Source: Prevotella sp. S7-1-8 (lineage in GTDB: Bacteria > Bacteroidota > Bacteroidia > Bacteroidales > Bacteroidaceae). From it: a stretch of DNA of 32,294 nt. Of this stretch, positions 1 through 8,786 are shown one piece after another (position 1 is the stretch's first letter; each line of letters begins with the position of its first letter). The stretch is taken from contig NZ_JRNC01000061.1 of assembly GCF_000758925.1 (NCBI RefSeq), positions 1-32,294 on the forward strand, written 5' to 3'. Under the pieces are notes generated by a model, which saw only the letters and a program-made list of their open reading frames with translations, was not told the DNA's origin and did not search any database. A program made the translations under genes and the position numbers.

Positions 1-372
1 ATTAAGCATTGTTCGTGACGTGAATAAGCCTTGTTCGCAATGCGTTTAAGTGCTATTTGAGTGGCAAACAGGCCTTAAACGACAGCCCTTTAAGTACCAA
101 ACGCATGACGAGCATTAACCGTCATACATAAGAGCACTGCCAAAACTGGGAGAAAAGGGAAATGAATGGGTTAAAAACGCATTTTTTGTTTTTTACAAAC
201 GTTTGTTCACGCGCCAATTAAATCCTATATTTTTTTACAAAATAAAGAAATCGATCCGTATATTATCGTTAGAACGTTCCAGTTTTTATGATGCCATGTG
301 TGAGCGTCATTTCTCATTTTATGCCAGCGCTTTCATTTTCGAAAGTGGTGAGCGTCATCTGCCCAAGCCCAC
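1..372. other. Intergenic, no gene seen
   Basis: I see no convincing gene in these 372 bases, which lie downstream of the lipoprotein gene. The 9-mer GAGCGTCAT occurs twice about 50 bases apart (near 302 and 351). A short hairpin (CTTTC, loop of 6, GAAAG, near 331-346) could be a weak terminator for the minus-strand operon, but it has no T-run. Confidence 0.5.
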
Positions 373-1380
373 TTAAACGTTGAGCGTTCCACAATGAGGA
401 CAAACGCCTTTCTCGCGCAATTTGGCGCCGCACTTGCCACAAATATAATGGGCGTGGTTTCTTGTGAAATATTGGTGAAGCGCGAAATAGTAATAAGACA
501 CCAACAAAACATAACCCACAAAGAACAAGGATGTAACGCTAAAAACAATGTAGTCTACGGCGCATATCGCCGCCAAGCCACCCAAGTACAAAACCGCCTC
601 GCCCAATGGCAAGTGGTGGCGTATGTCATCCACGACAGCCAAAGCCACGAAAAGCATGGCCCAAACCAGTGAGAGAAATATACCCAAGGGCATGGGCACG
701 GAGAAAGGATTGAGCGTTGGGTGGAAATAAAAATGTTGCCACATCTGTGGCGAGAAAGTCTGTATGCCAGCATAAAATGCTGCCGCGGTGGCCACGATGA
801 GGCATAGCAAGGTGGGATAAAAAGAGTCTATGTCGTTGAAATGCACGATACGCGCGTTGCGCCGAAAAAGACTTCGCAACAAATAGCCAGCCCCAATAAT
901 GACGATAATGACGATAAATATAATGACGTGCGTGTCTGAAAATTCTGATATAAAATGCGAGATAGGGTCATCCGGCTCTACACTTTTCAGCATCGCGTTC
1001 TCATGTGTCCAGCCGAAAGCGGAAGTGTCGTTGGCCAATTGCACCCAAACAGAGTCTATGGAGTCGGCAGGCAGTATGCGTATGTCCGCCACTACGAGAT
1101 GAGCGTTCTTGTAAACGAAAAAAGAATCGGTATGCATGCCACTGATAAGCTCCTCGGGCATTGCTGACATCAGTTTAAAACTATCGTCCTTGACAATGAA
1201 ATTGTAGTTGTTAGTGTAATGGTGGGTGGAAAAAAACGAAAGGGAGTCTTTCTGACGCTCGCTGATATTGAAGGGCAATTTGGCTCGGTGGTTGTGTTCG
1301 TAGCACGAGCTTAATGGCATGAGAAGCGCGCACGCCATAAGCCAAACCATACAAAGGCGCAGGGAAGGCAATCTTTTCAT
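373..1380 (-). CDS. Membrane lipoprotein with C-terminal zinc ribbon, function unknown
   Basis: This is a 335-residue envelope protein of unknown function. It starts with a lipoprotein signal: a hydrophobic stretch at 8-22, then a lipobox LSSC ending at Cys26. Residues 60-135 form a soluble region; its end (VWVQLANDTSAFGWTHENAM) resembles the SH3-like pattern of small cell-wall-binding domains, which is only a suggestion. Transmembrane segments lie near 151-168, 188-207, 232-250 and 262-300. The tail is a zinc ribbon with Cys314, Cys317, Cys327 and Cys330 (CxxC-x9-CxxC), probably cytoplasmic. The stop codon of the upstream U32 gene is only 5 bases before its start, so the two are probably co-transcribed. 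Zinc-ribbon membrane proteins of this kind are common in Bacteroidota; I know of no assigned role. Confidence 0.8.
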   Translation of the reverse strand: MKRLPSLRLCMVWLMACALLMPLSSCYEHNHRAKLPFNISERQKDSLSFFSTHHYTNNYNFIVKDDSFKLMSAMPEELISGMHTDSFFVYKNAHLVVADIRILPADSIDSVWVQLANDTSAFGWTHENAMLKSVEPDDPISHFISEFSDTHVIIFIVIIVIIGAGYLLRSLFRRNARIVHFNDIDSFYPTLLCLIVATAAAFYAGIQTFSPQMWQHFYFHPTLNPFSVPMPLGIFLSLVWAMLFVALAVVDDIRHHLPLGEAVLYLGGLAAICAVDYIVFSVTSLFFVGYVLLVSYYYFALHQYFTRNHAHYICGKCGAKLREKGVCPHCGTLNV

Positions 1381-1385
1381 ATCTA

Positions 1386-3287
1386 TTATCTTTCGTTATA
1401 AATGTTCATTTGGCACTTGTCACACTTAAACTCGAGCCGAAAACGTCTTCCGTCGCCCATCCGTATATAGAGAGGCTCGCGCCATTTGGGCGCGCTTCCT
1501 CCATGCTTGACGCAATGTCCTAAGCTGTAGCGCAAGCAGTGCCTACACTGCATCACGATGGCATCGCGGCGGTTGGCGTCAACCTCGAGCGCCATGTCGA
1601 CTTTCGCCAATCCGTGATCCGCATAAAATTTTGCGGCCTCATGGTTGGATATGTTGTGGAGATAGGTGTACTTCTCGTATGTGGGTTGCCATGCCTTGGC
1701 GGTTGCGGAGCTTTCCACCGCCAACGCGCCAAGCATCTCCCGCTTATGTTCCTGTTCGTGCCAAGCGAGCGTCGTTTCCATCAAAGCGTCCACAGCCTTT
1801 CGCCTTAGCTCGGAGAGCAAACTTGATGGCATGAACAAGCTCGCCGCCTCGGCGCTGATTTGCAGGTCATGACATGTATAGGGCGTGTTGCCGAGTTTGG
1901 TCAATTGCTTTCTGATGTTATCCACCTGTGGCGTTTTGGCCACCTGATGGGCAAAAGTCACCGTAGACGCGGCAGTGACACTCGGCTCTCCGCCTCCCAC
2001 GTCAAACGATAGCCGTAGCTTAAACCCATCGGTAATTGTCTCGAATGCCATGTCGACAAGTATATCGCGCCGTGCCGTTTGGCTATTCATAAGCTTGTTG
2101 AACGCCTCATCATTGTTGCGATAGAGCGTGGTGCCCGGTCTCAAGCCATTGGGCATTTTAAACGGGAACAAGCGGTTGCCAACCACCCGGTTCACCCTGA
2201 AACCCTCCAAATGGCGCGCGTCATTCAAGAAACACAACCCATCGCCATTGCTGAACGAGGCTGTGCCGGCGACGTTAAAAGAATCGGCGCGCACTTCCTT
2301 CACCCGCCCGACGCGTTCGCCCAACGCCTTGGGCGTGTCAAACGAGGCGATGTCGGCATGCCTGCCATGGAGAAAATAATCAGTAAATCCACGATTGAAC
2401 GTCTTGCTCAAGTTTGGCGTGAAAGTATAATCCACCCGTCCGAGAGACGATCTGCGAAAATCATCAGGCCGACGGGCTATCAGCTCGTTTAGTTTCTGGC
2501 TATACGCGGAAACCACGTTTTTCACATATCCCACATCTTTTAGTCGGCCCTCTATTTTAAAAGAGGTGACACCGACGTTAGCCAATTCTTCCAAACTGTC
2601 TATCTGGCTCAAATCCCGGAGTGACAAGAGGTGCCTGCCCTCCTCGATCATTTGGTCATTCGCGTCTATCAAATCGAATGGCATGCGGCAAAACTGCGCG
2701 CACTCCCCACGGTTGGCAGAGCGGTCGAAACACCGCTGCGACGCATAACACACGCCCGAATAGCTCACGCACAGCGCGCCATGAACAAAGGCTTCTATCT
2801 CCATGTCGGGCACCGACTGATGGATGTGGCGTATCTCTTCCAATGTCAGCTCGCGAGCGAGGACCACCCTTGAGAAGCCAAGCGACCTCAGCCAGTTCAC
2901 TTTCTCGACCGTGCGCACGTCGCACTGCGTAGACGCATGAAGCATGGGCGCGCGCCCCACACTGTTTAACGCGGCTTGGCGCATGCCGATTGTACACATG
3001 TCTTGCACGAGAATGGCATCCACCCCGATGGCAGAAAGCCGCTCTATAAGTTGCCGAGTGTCTTCCAACTCGTCTTCGTAAATGATGGTGTTGACGGTGA
3101 CGTACACCCTCGCGCCATATTGATGGGCATGGTGGCAAAGCGTCTTGATGTCATCGACAGTGTTGCCCACGGCGGCTCTGGCGCCAAATCTGTCGGCCCC
3201 AATGTATACCGCGTCGGCCCCATGATCGATGGCAGCCATGCCACAGGTTAAATTTTTGGCTGGCGCAAGAAGTTCCAATCTACGCAT
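1386..3287 (-). CDS. U32 family protein, RlhA-like (23S rRNA hydroxylation candidate)
   Basis: This 633-residue protein has the U32 hallmark at about 164-200: EAFVHGALCVSYSG followed by cysteines 173, 180, 196 and 200. In characterised U32 proteins such cysteines hold an Fe-S cluster. The N-terminus (LLAPAKN, then DAVYIGADRFGAR) is the usual U32 barrel start. The length and a long C-terminal extension resemble E. coli RlhA (YdcP), which is needed for hydroxylation of 23S rRNA C2501 and depends on prephenate, rather than the shorter TrhP or UbiU/UbiV proteins. The end carries two more cysteine clusters (QCRHCLRYSLGHC near 579-591 and KCDKC near 624-628). Older annotation would call it a peptidase or collagenase; RNA modification is the better guess for this long form. 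It is followed after 5 bases by the zinc-ribbon lipoprotein gene. Confidence 0.88.
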   Translation of the reverse strand: MRRLELLAPAKNLTCGMAAIDHGADAVYIGADRFGARAAVGNTVDDIKTLCHHAHQYGARVYVTVNTIIYEDELEDTRQLIERLSAIGVDAILVQDMCTIGMRQAALNSVGRAPMLHASTQCDVRTVEKVNWLRSLGFSRVVLARELTLEEIRHIHQSVPDMEIEAFVHGALCVSYSGVCYASQRCFDRSANRGECAQFCRMPFDLIDANDQMIEEGRHLLSLRDLSQIDSLEELANVGVTSFKIEGRLKDVGYVKNVVSAYSQKLNELIARRPDDFRRSSLGRVDYTFTPNLSKTFNRGFTDYFLHGRHADIASFDTPKALGERVGRVKEVRADSFNVAGTASFSNGDGLCFLNDARHLEGFRVNRVVGNRLFPFKMPNGLRPGTTLYRNNDEAFNKLMNSQTARRDILVDMAFETITDGFKLRLSFDVGGGEPSVTAASTVTFAHQVAKTPQVDNIRKQLTKLGNTPYTCHDLQISAEAASLFMPSSLLSELRRKAVDALMETTLAWHEQEHKREMLGALAVESSATAKAWQPTYEKYTYLHNISNHEAAKFYADHGLAKVDMALEVDANRRDAIVMQCRHCLRYSLGHCVKHGGSAPKWREPLYIRMGDGRRFRLEFKCDKCQMNIYNER

Positions 3288-3452
3288 CTTGTCGATTTTT
3301 CACATTGTAAGTGGGCGTTTAAATGGCAAACAATATTTTTACTCCGTATTTTTTTGTCTCGCCCTACCGTTATCTTGATGTTTCAATATGCCTGCATTGA
3401 CGTGACGAAATCTTTCAAATGTCATATCGTCATGTTTATGTTGGCACAAGCG

Positions 3453-4370
3453 TTACACGATCTCGTTAATATTATAAGGTGTCTCTTGATAGACATAATA
3501 ATTTATCCAGTTGCAGAACAGGAGATTGGCGTGCGATCTCCAAGACACCCAAGGGCCCTTGTCGGGCTCGTCGTCAAGATAATAATTCTTTGGCATGGGC
3601 ACGTCATCACGCTTGCCCATGTCGCGTTTATACTCTTTGTCCAATGTGTCGGGAGCATATTCCAAGTGTCCGGTAAAGAAAAACTCACGGCCACGGCGTG
3701 CCATCACCATGCTCACGCCACTGTCTGGCGACTCGGCAATAATTGTCAAATCTGCCACTTGGTCTATATCTTGTCGCCTGATCTCTGTATGTCGACTGTG
3801 GGGCATCATAAAGAAATCGTCGAAACCTCGAAAAATAGGCAGATCGTGTACAAGCGGATATTGGCGAAAAACGCCAAACATCTTCTCTCGCAATCGGTAT
3901 TTCGGAATGTTGTAAAAATGATAAAGGGCAGCTTGGGCAGCCCAACAGATATAGAGTGTGGACGTGACATGGGTGCGCGCCCAATCGAAAATCTCAGTAA
4001 TCTCTTGCCAATATTCCACGTCTTCAAATTCCAACAGCTCGATGGGTGCGCCCGTCACGATAAGTCCATCCCACTTTTGGCGTCTCAGAATATCAAAGTC
4101 TTTGTAGAACATCATCATGTGTTCAATGGGCGTGTTCTTGGGCGTGTGGCTCTTGAGCTTCATAAAATTGACCTCCATTTGTAATGGGGTGTTGGACAAA
4201 AGCCTTATCAAATCGGTTTCTGTCGTAATCTTAAGTGGCATGAGATTGAGCACTGCTATCTTTAATGGGCGTACCATCTGTGTGTGAGCGCGACTTTCGT
4301 TCATCACGAAAATGTTTTCCTTTTTCAGGATCTCGATGGCTGGAAGTCTATCTGGTAATCTTAACGGCAT
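3453..4370 (-). CDS. metA: Homoserine O-acyltransferase MetA, probably acetyl-CoA specific
   Basis: MetA acylates L-homoserine as the first committed step of methionine synthesis in the cytoplasm. The 305-residue protein aligns with MetA along its length. Catalytic Cys142 is in ICWAAQAAL, and His235 and Glu237 are in TGHLEY, at the same numbers as in the E. coli enzyme. Residue 111 is Glu (GAPIE); in published work on this family, Glu111 goes with acetyl-CoA and Gly111 with succinyl-CoA. The product is therefore more likely O-acetylhomoserine, although databases usually name such proteins homoserine O-succinyltransferase. A good promoter lies at 4396-4424, so it is probably transcribed alone or reads on into the U32 gene 165 bases downstream. 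I see no riboswitch in the short leader. Confidence 0.95.
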   Translation of the reverse strand: MPLRLPDRLPAIEILKKENIFVMNESRAHTQMVRPLKIAVLNLMPLKITTETDLIRLLSNTPLQMEVNFMKLKSHTPKNTPIEHMMMFYKDFDILRRQKWDGLIVTGAPIELLEFEDVEYWQEITEIFDWARTHVTSTLYICWAAQAALYHFYNIPKYRLREKMFGVFRQYPLVHDLPIFRGFDDFFMMPHSRHTEIRRQDIDQVADLTIIAESPDSGVSMVMARRGREFFFTGHLEYAPDTLDKEYKRDMGKRDDVPMPKNYYLDDEPDKGPWVSWRSHANLLFCNWINYYVYQETPYNINEIV

Positions 4371-4395
4371 TTTGGAAAGAACTTGTATGCGATGG

Positions 4396-4424
4396 CAAAG
4401 TTACGAAAACTATACCGCATTCAA
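4396..4424 (-). promoter_or_regulatory. Promoter for metA (Bacteroidota type)
   Basis: On the minus strand a TTG (4422-4424) is followed by 18 bases and TAACTTTG (4396-4403), matching the Bacteroidota primary sigma pattern TTTG/TAnnTTTG. It lies about 26 bases upstream of the metA start and touches the T-run of the preceding terminator. Confidence 0.65.
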
Positions 4425-4457
4425 TAAAAAAGGGCGCGAATTTTAACATTCGCACCC
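4425..4457 (-). terminator. Rho-independent terminator of the M13 peptidase gene
   Basis: Read on the minus strand, GGGTGCGAAT, a 6-base loop and ATTCGCGCCC form a 10-bp stem with one G-T pair, followed by six T (4426-4431). It begins 33 bases after the peptidase stop codon, so this gene is separated from metA. Confidence 0.85.
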
Positions 4458-4489
4458 TTCGCGTAACGGTTTCACAAACAGGTTTGGGC

Positions 4490-6526
4490 TTACCAGAGTT
4501 GGAGCCTTTCGTTTTGTGGTATATACATTTTATTGTCTTTTTTCACGTTGAAAGCGTCATACCAAGCGTCTATATGAGGCAGGGCGCCGTTGACACGCCA
4601 TTTGCCAAGGGCATGGGGATCGCTTTTCACGCGATTTCGTATCTCTTTGTCCGTGATGTTTTGGCCCCACACTCCAGCGTAGGCGATGAAGAATCGCTGG
4701 TCTGGCGTAAAACCATCGACTGTCTTGAGCGGTTTCTTTTTGGTCGCGTTTTTGAAAGCGTTGTATGCCACTTGCAGTCCTCCGTGGTCAGCAAGGTTCT
4801 CGCCAAGCGTGAAACGGCCGTTGGAATGGAGACCCGGCAACACCTCAATGGCGTCAAAAAAGTCGGCGTATAGTTTGGCGCGCTGTTCAAATCCCTTGGC
4901 GTCTTGAGCTGTCCACCAGTCGTGCAGATTGCCATCCGCGTCATATTGCCGCCCCTGATCATCAAATCCATGAGTCATCTCGTGGCCAATAACCACGCCG
5001 ATAGCTCCATAGTTGAAAGCCTTGTCAGCCTTGGGATCAAAGAATGGGCGTTGCAAAATACCAGCCGGAAAGCATATCTCATTGGTGGTGGGATTGTAGT
5101 ATGCGTTGACGGTTTGCGGCGTCATGAACCACTCGTCGCGATCCACTGGCTTGCCAGCCTTCTCGCGAATGTGCTTGTCATGCGCGAAAAGGCGTGTGGC
5201 TAACACATTTTCGTAATAACTCTTGGAGGGGTCGATAGTAAGCTTGGTGTAGTCGGTCCATTTATTTGGATAGCCTATTTTGACGTAAAATTTGTCGAGC
5301 TTGGCATGCGCGTTGGCTTTCGTGGAGTCACTCATCCATACCTGTGCGTCAATGCGTTGGCCAAGGCTAACCTGCAAATCGCGCACCAAATCTTCCATCA
5401 TCTTTTTGCTCGACGCTGGGAAATAGCGCTCGCAATACATTTTTCCAAGTGCCTCGCCCATGGCGTTCTCCACTTGGTTGGTGGCGCGTTTCCAGAGAGG
5501 ATAGTCTTCTTTGCGGCCCTTCATGGTCTTGCCGAAGAAATCAAAGTTGGCCTCGCGCACTTCATCGCTCAAATATGAAGCGGCGCTCATGATGACATCC
5601 CATTCCATCAGGGCTTTAAGCTCGTCTGCGGTGAGCAGCGCGACTATCTTGTCCAAGCCCTCGAAAAAAGCCGGTTGGCCTACTACCATCTCTTGGATAT
5701 ACTTGGTATCGACACCCTCGGCCTCCGAAAGTTTGACAAGACCGATGTTGGGATAGCGCTCGTCAAACTGCTTCAATGTCATCTTGTTGTAGTTGGCCTT
5801 GGGGTCTCGAAGCTCCACGTTGCTCTTTGAGATCAGCGCAAGCATGGTCTCAAAGCGGAACACGTCTTTGCTTTTGCGCTCGGCCGTGGCTTGCGGAAAA
5901 CCGAATAGTGTAAACATGCGGGCAATATGCTTCTTGTACGCCTCCCTTACGCTTACGGTAGCGGAGTCCGTGTTCACATACCAGTCTTTCTGTCCGAGTG
6001 TCAAGCCACCCTGACCAAGATTGAGAATGTTCATCGTAACATTTTTCTCGTCTGCGCCAAAATAAGAATTGAAAGGCACGCCGTAACCAAATTTGGCATA
6101 TTTCAACTGTAAGTTTCTCAATGCGTCAAGACTGGTCGCGGACTCTATCTCGTCCAAGAGCGGTCTTACCGGAGCGACACCCTCTTGGTTACGCCGCTTG
6201 ATATCCATCGCGAGCTTATAAAAATCGCTTAGTTTTCTTTCTGTCGTCCCATCCTTGTATTTCTTTTTCGCGAGGTCTGTGAGGATGGTGTTCACTTGCT
6301 TGTTGACATTCTCCTGAAGCATGTCGAAACTGCCATAACGGCTGTAAGCGGCTGGCAATGGGTGCGAGGCCTGCCATCCACCGGTAGCGAACTGGTAAAA
6401 ATTGTCCGCGGGATTGACGCTTTTGTCCAAATTAGACAAATCCAATCCAGACTTACTCTGGGCGTTAACGCCCACCACTGGCGCCATAAACATCATGGCC
6501 ATTGGTAAGAATTGTTTTGTTATCAT
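4490..6526 (-). CDS. Secreted M13 family zinc metallopeptidase (PepO/neprilysin-like)
   Basis: This 678-residue endopeptidase should cut small peptides outside the cytoplasm. A signal peptide covers about residues 1-22, with a cleavage site after GVNA. The long N-terminal M13 domain (about 35-420) is followed by the catalytic domain: substrate-binding NAYY at 474-477, zinc motif HEMTH at 515-519 (His515, His519, Glu516) and third zinc ligand Glu576 in GENLAD with the supporting Asp580. Length and motif order are those of intact M13 peptidases, for example PepO of Porphyromonas gingivalis. The protein ends in RLQLW and lacks the CxxW ending of animal neprilysins, as is usual in this group. It has its own promoter candidate and terminator, so it is probably monocistronic. 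Confidence 0.93.
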   Translation of the reverse strand: MITKQFLPMAMMFMAPVVGVNAQSKSGLDLSNLDKSVNPADNFYQFATGGWQASHPLPAAYSRYGSFDMLQENVNKQVNTILTDLAKKKYKDGTTERKLSDFYKLAMDIKRRNQEGVAPVRPLLDEIESATSLDALRNLQLKYAKFGYGVPFNSYFGADEKNVTMNILNLGQGGLTLGQKDWYVNTDSATVSVREAYKKHIARMFTLFGFPQATAERKSKDVFRFETMLALISKSNVELRDPKANYNKMTLKQFDERYPNIGLVKLSEAEGVDTKYIQEMVVGQPAFFEGLDKIVALLTADELKALMEWDVIMSAASYLSDEVREANFDFFGKTMKGRKEDYPLWKRATNQVENAMGEALGKMYCERYFPASSKKMMEDLVRDLQVSLGQRIDAQVWMSDSTKANAHAKLDKFYVKIGYPNKWTDYTKLTIDPSKSYYENVLATRLFAHDKHIREKAGKPVDRDEWFMTPQTVNAYYNPTTNEICFPAGILQRPFFDPKADKAFNYGAIGVVIGHEMTHGFDDQGRQYDADGNLHDWWTAQDAKGFEQRAKLYADFFDAIEVLPGLHSNGRFTLGENLADHGGLQVAYNAFKNATKKKPLKTVDGFTPDQRFFIAYAGVWGQNITDKEIRNRVKSDPHALGKWRVNGALPHIDAWYDAFNVKKDNKMYIPQNERLQLW

Positions 6527-6566
6527 ACTATTTTAGGGTTAATATTAATATCTAAAATAAAAAAAT

Positions 6567-6595
6567 GAAAGATAGACATACTGTCAAGAAGACAA
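6567..6595 (-). promoter_or_regulatory. Promoter candidate for the M13 peptidase gene
   Basis: On the minus strand TTG (6593-6595), 18 bases and TATCTTTC (6567-6574) match the TTG/TAnnTTTG pattern with one mismatch in the last base. The spacing equals that of the metA promoter. It leaves a leader of roughly 35 bases. Confidence 0.45.
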
Positions 6596-6612
6596 CCAAC
6601 CAACGAGATGAC

Positions 6613-8553
6613 TTATTGTTCAAGCTGCTCAAGTTTTTCTGACAATGCCATCCAATTGTCATTCTCCTTGTCCAAAGCGGCTTTGGTTGAGGTGTACTCG
6701 GTGACCAACTCAATGTTCGAAGCGTTTTCAGGAAGCGCCAACAGTTGGTCTATCTGTTTGAGACGTCTCTCCATGCTGGCTATCTTGCTCTCCGAGTTCT
6801 CTACCGCACGAGCGGCTTTCTTGATTTTTTTTTGTTTTTCCTTGCGTTCCAAATAGTTCTGCTTGGTATCAGCGGATACGTCCTCGGGGGCCTCCTTGGG
6901 CTCGACTTTGCTCGTTGTCGCATCCGCAATAGCCTCATGGATGGTCTCGGCGTTGTGAGATCGCAGATAATCGTATATGCCACCAAGGTGCTCTGTCACC
7001 TTGCCACCGGCAAACTCATATACCTTTGACACCAATCCGTCAAGGAACTCGCGGTCGTGACTTACCACGATCACGGTGCCATCAAACGCCTTGATGGCCT
7101 CTTTCAACACATCCTTGGACTGCATGTCGAGGTGATTGGTAGGCTCGTCGAGTATCAAAAGGTTGACCGGCTCGAGCAAGAGACGAATCATGGCCAATCG
7201 AGAACGCTCGCCACCAGACAGCACCTTGACCATCTTGTCCGATGTCTCGCCGCCAAACATGAACGCGCCAAGCAAATCGTTTATTTTCAATCGCATCTCG
7301 CCCGTGGCTACACGGTCTATGGTATCGAATATAGTGACATTCTCGTCAAGCAACTGCGCTTGGTTCTGCGCGAAGTAACCTATCTGGACATTGTGCCCCA
7401 CCTTGAGTTTTCCAGTGAAGGGTATCTCCCCCATTATACATTTTACAAGAGTGGACTTGCCCTCCCCGTTCTTGCCTACGAAGGCCACTTTTTCGCCTCT
7501 GCGGATAGTCAACGTGACATGGTCGAAAACGGTGCGCGAGCCGTAGTCTTTTCTCACCTCGTCGCATATCACCGGGAAGTCGCCCGAACGCAGGCATGGT
7601 GGAAACTTCAGGCGCATGGCTTTGTTGTCAACATCGTCGACGGTCACGGGCACAATCTTCTCCAATTGCCTGATGCGTTGTTGCACTTGCACGGCCTTGG
7701 TGGCTTGGTAGCGAAACCGCTCTATAAACGCCCGGGTGTCGGCAATCTCTTTTTGCTGGTTCTCGTAAGCTCGCAATTGCTGCTCACGGCGCTCTTGCCG
7801 CAACACCATGTAATGATCATAGCTTACCCGATAGTCCTCTATGTGACCGCACGTTATCTCTATTGTCCGATTTGTCACGTTGTTTATAAACGCGCGGTCG
7901 TGGCTAACCAACACCACTGCCTTGGCGCTCTGCTCAAGAAATCGTTCTAACCACTGTATGCTTTCGATGTCAAGGTGGTTGGTAGGCTCGTCAAGTAGCA
8001 ACACGTCGGGCTTGCGCAGCAAAATCTTCGCCAGCTCCACGCGCATGCGCCAGCCGCCCGAAAACTCGCGGGTGGGCCTGTCAAAATCGTCGGGCGTGAA
8101 GCCTAAGCCTATAAGCGTGCGCTCCAACTCGGCCGCATAGTTTTCGCCTCCCATCATCATATACAGCTCATGTTCTTGTGCGAACCTATCCACAAGCGCC
8201 AAATATTCGTCACTTTCATAATCGGTTCGCTCGCTCATCTCGCGTTGCATGCTCTCCAATTTGGCTTTCATGACCGCCTGACGAGAAAACGCCTTGCGCG
8301 TCTCTTCGTACACGGTGGTGTCATCGGCAAGTTTCATCACCTGCGGCAGGTAGCCTATCGTGACATCATTGGGAATGGAAACAGAGCCTGAAGTGGGCTT
8401 TTGCAAACCACAAAGTATTTTTAACATAGTGGATTTTCCCGCTCCATTCTTGCCCACCAACGCGATGCGGTCGCGCTCATTTATCACGAAATTAACATCT
8501 TGGAATAGTGGGCGAACACCAAATTCCACCTTCAAGTTATCTATAGAAACCAT
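6613..8553 (-). CDS. ABC-F family ATPase (ribosome-associated type)
   Basis: This is a soluble 646-residue protein with two ATP-binding cassettes and no membrane segment, so it is an ABC-F factor and not a transporter. Cassette 1 has Walker A GKNGAGKST (34-42), signature FSGGW (164-168) and Walker B LLLDEPTNHLD (185-195). A charged linker (about 245-305) lies between the domains, as in ABC-F proteins that reach toward the ribosomal P site. Cassette 2 has GKNGEGKST (360-368), LSGGE (445-449) and LILDEPTNHLD (466-476). Residues from about 560 to the end are a charged coiled coil, like the C-terminal extension of Uup and YdiF. A role in rescuing stalled or badly folded ribosomal complexes is inferred from the family; antibiotic protection cannot be judged from sequence alone. 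Confidence 0.92.
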   Translation of the reverse strand: MVSIDNLKVEFGVRPLFQDVNFVINERDRIALVGKNGAGKSTMLKILCGLQKPTSGSVSIPNDVTIGYLPQVMKLADDTTVYEETRKAFSRQAVMKAKLESMQREMSERTDYESDEYLALVDRFAQEHELYMMMGGENYAAELERTLIGLGFTPDDFDRPTREFSGGWRMRVELAKILLRKPDVLLLDEPTNHLDIESIQWLERFLEQSAKAVVLVSHDRAFINNVTNRTIEITCGHIEDYRVSYDHYMVLRQERREQQLRAYENQQKEIADTRAFIERFRYQATKAVQVQQRIRQLEKIVPVTVDDVDNKAMRLKFPPCLRSGDFPVICDEVRKDYGSRTVFDHVTLTIRRGEKVAFVGKNGEGKSTLVKCIMGEIPFTGKLKVGHNVQIGYFAQNQAQLLDENVTIFDTIDRVATGEMRLKINDLLGAFMFGGETSDKMVKVLSGGERSRLAMIRLLLEPVNLLILDEPTNHLDMQSKDVLKEAIKAFDGTVIVVSHDREFLDGLVSKVYEFAGGKVTEHLGGIYDYLRSHNAETIHEAIADATTSKVEPKEAPEDVSADTKQNYLERKEKQKKIKKAARAVENSESKIASMERRLKQIDQLLALPENASNIELVTEYTSTKAALDKENDNWMALSEKLEQLEQ

Positions 8554-8579
8554 TGTTCAATTTCCTGTTATTTGGCGAG

Positions 8580-8587
8580 CAAAGTTA
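8580..8587 (-). promoter_or_regulatory. -7 element of the ABC-F promoter
   Basis: TAACTTTG on the minus strand is identical to the metA -7 box and lies 27 bases upstream of the ABC-F start. No clean TTTG is seen at the usual distance; a TTTA near the right place is the best candidate for the -33 box. Confidence 0.5.
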
Positions 8588-8642
8588 CAAAAAATACTCC
8601 ATGATAGGCCATATAAACATAACTTTTACGTAATGCTTATGA

Positions 8643-8704
8643 CAATCCCAAGCCTTGTTCCTAAAATTCATGAAAAATAATTTTAGGAACAAGGCTTGGG
8701 ATTG
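8643..8704 (-). terminator. Perfect 26-bp palindrome, probable end of the glycan operon
   Basis: Two arms of 26 bases (8643-8668 and 8679-8704) are exact reverse complements around a 10-base AT-rich loop. It lies 82 bases after the aminotransferase stop codon and upstream of the ABC-F promoter, where the glycan operon should end. No T-run follows on either strand, so it is not a classical intrinsic terminator; a processing site or a small palindromic repeat is possible. It resembles the palindrome at 14289-14340 in having AATCCC/GGGATT at the base of the stem. Confidence 0.7.
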
Positions 8705-8786
8705 TGGGAAATAAAAGAAAAAAGTTTATGGAGAAGCAAGCGTACACGACTTACTAAATGGGCCGCACGCGCGCATAAACAAGTCG

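Noticed and set aside
399..672. Plus-strand open frames over the lipoprotein gene
   Set aside because: They are shadows of a gene with lipobox, membrane segments and zinc ribbon on the minus strand.
3354..4184. 276-codon plus-strand frame
   Set aside because: It is antisense to metA, which has all catalytic residues; no family features are seen in the plus-strand product.
7057..7950. 297-codon plus-strand frame
   Set aside because: It is antisense to the ABC-F gene, whose Walker and signature motifs are intact on the minus strand.
27..8660. Shared 11-mer AAGCCTTGTTC at 27-37 and in the palindrome near 8650
   Set aside because: An 11-base match between two sites in 32 kb is expected by chance; flanks do not match.
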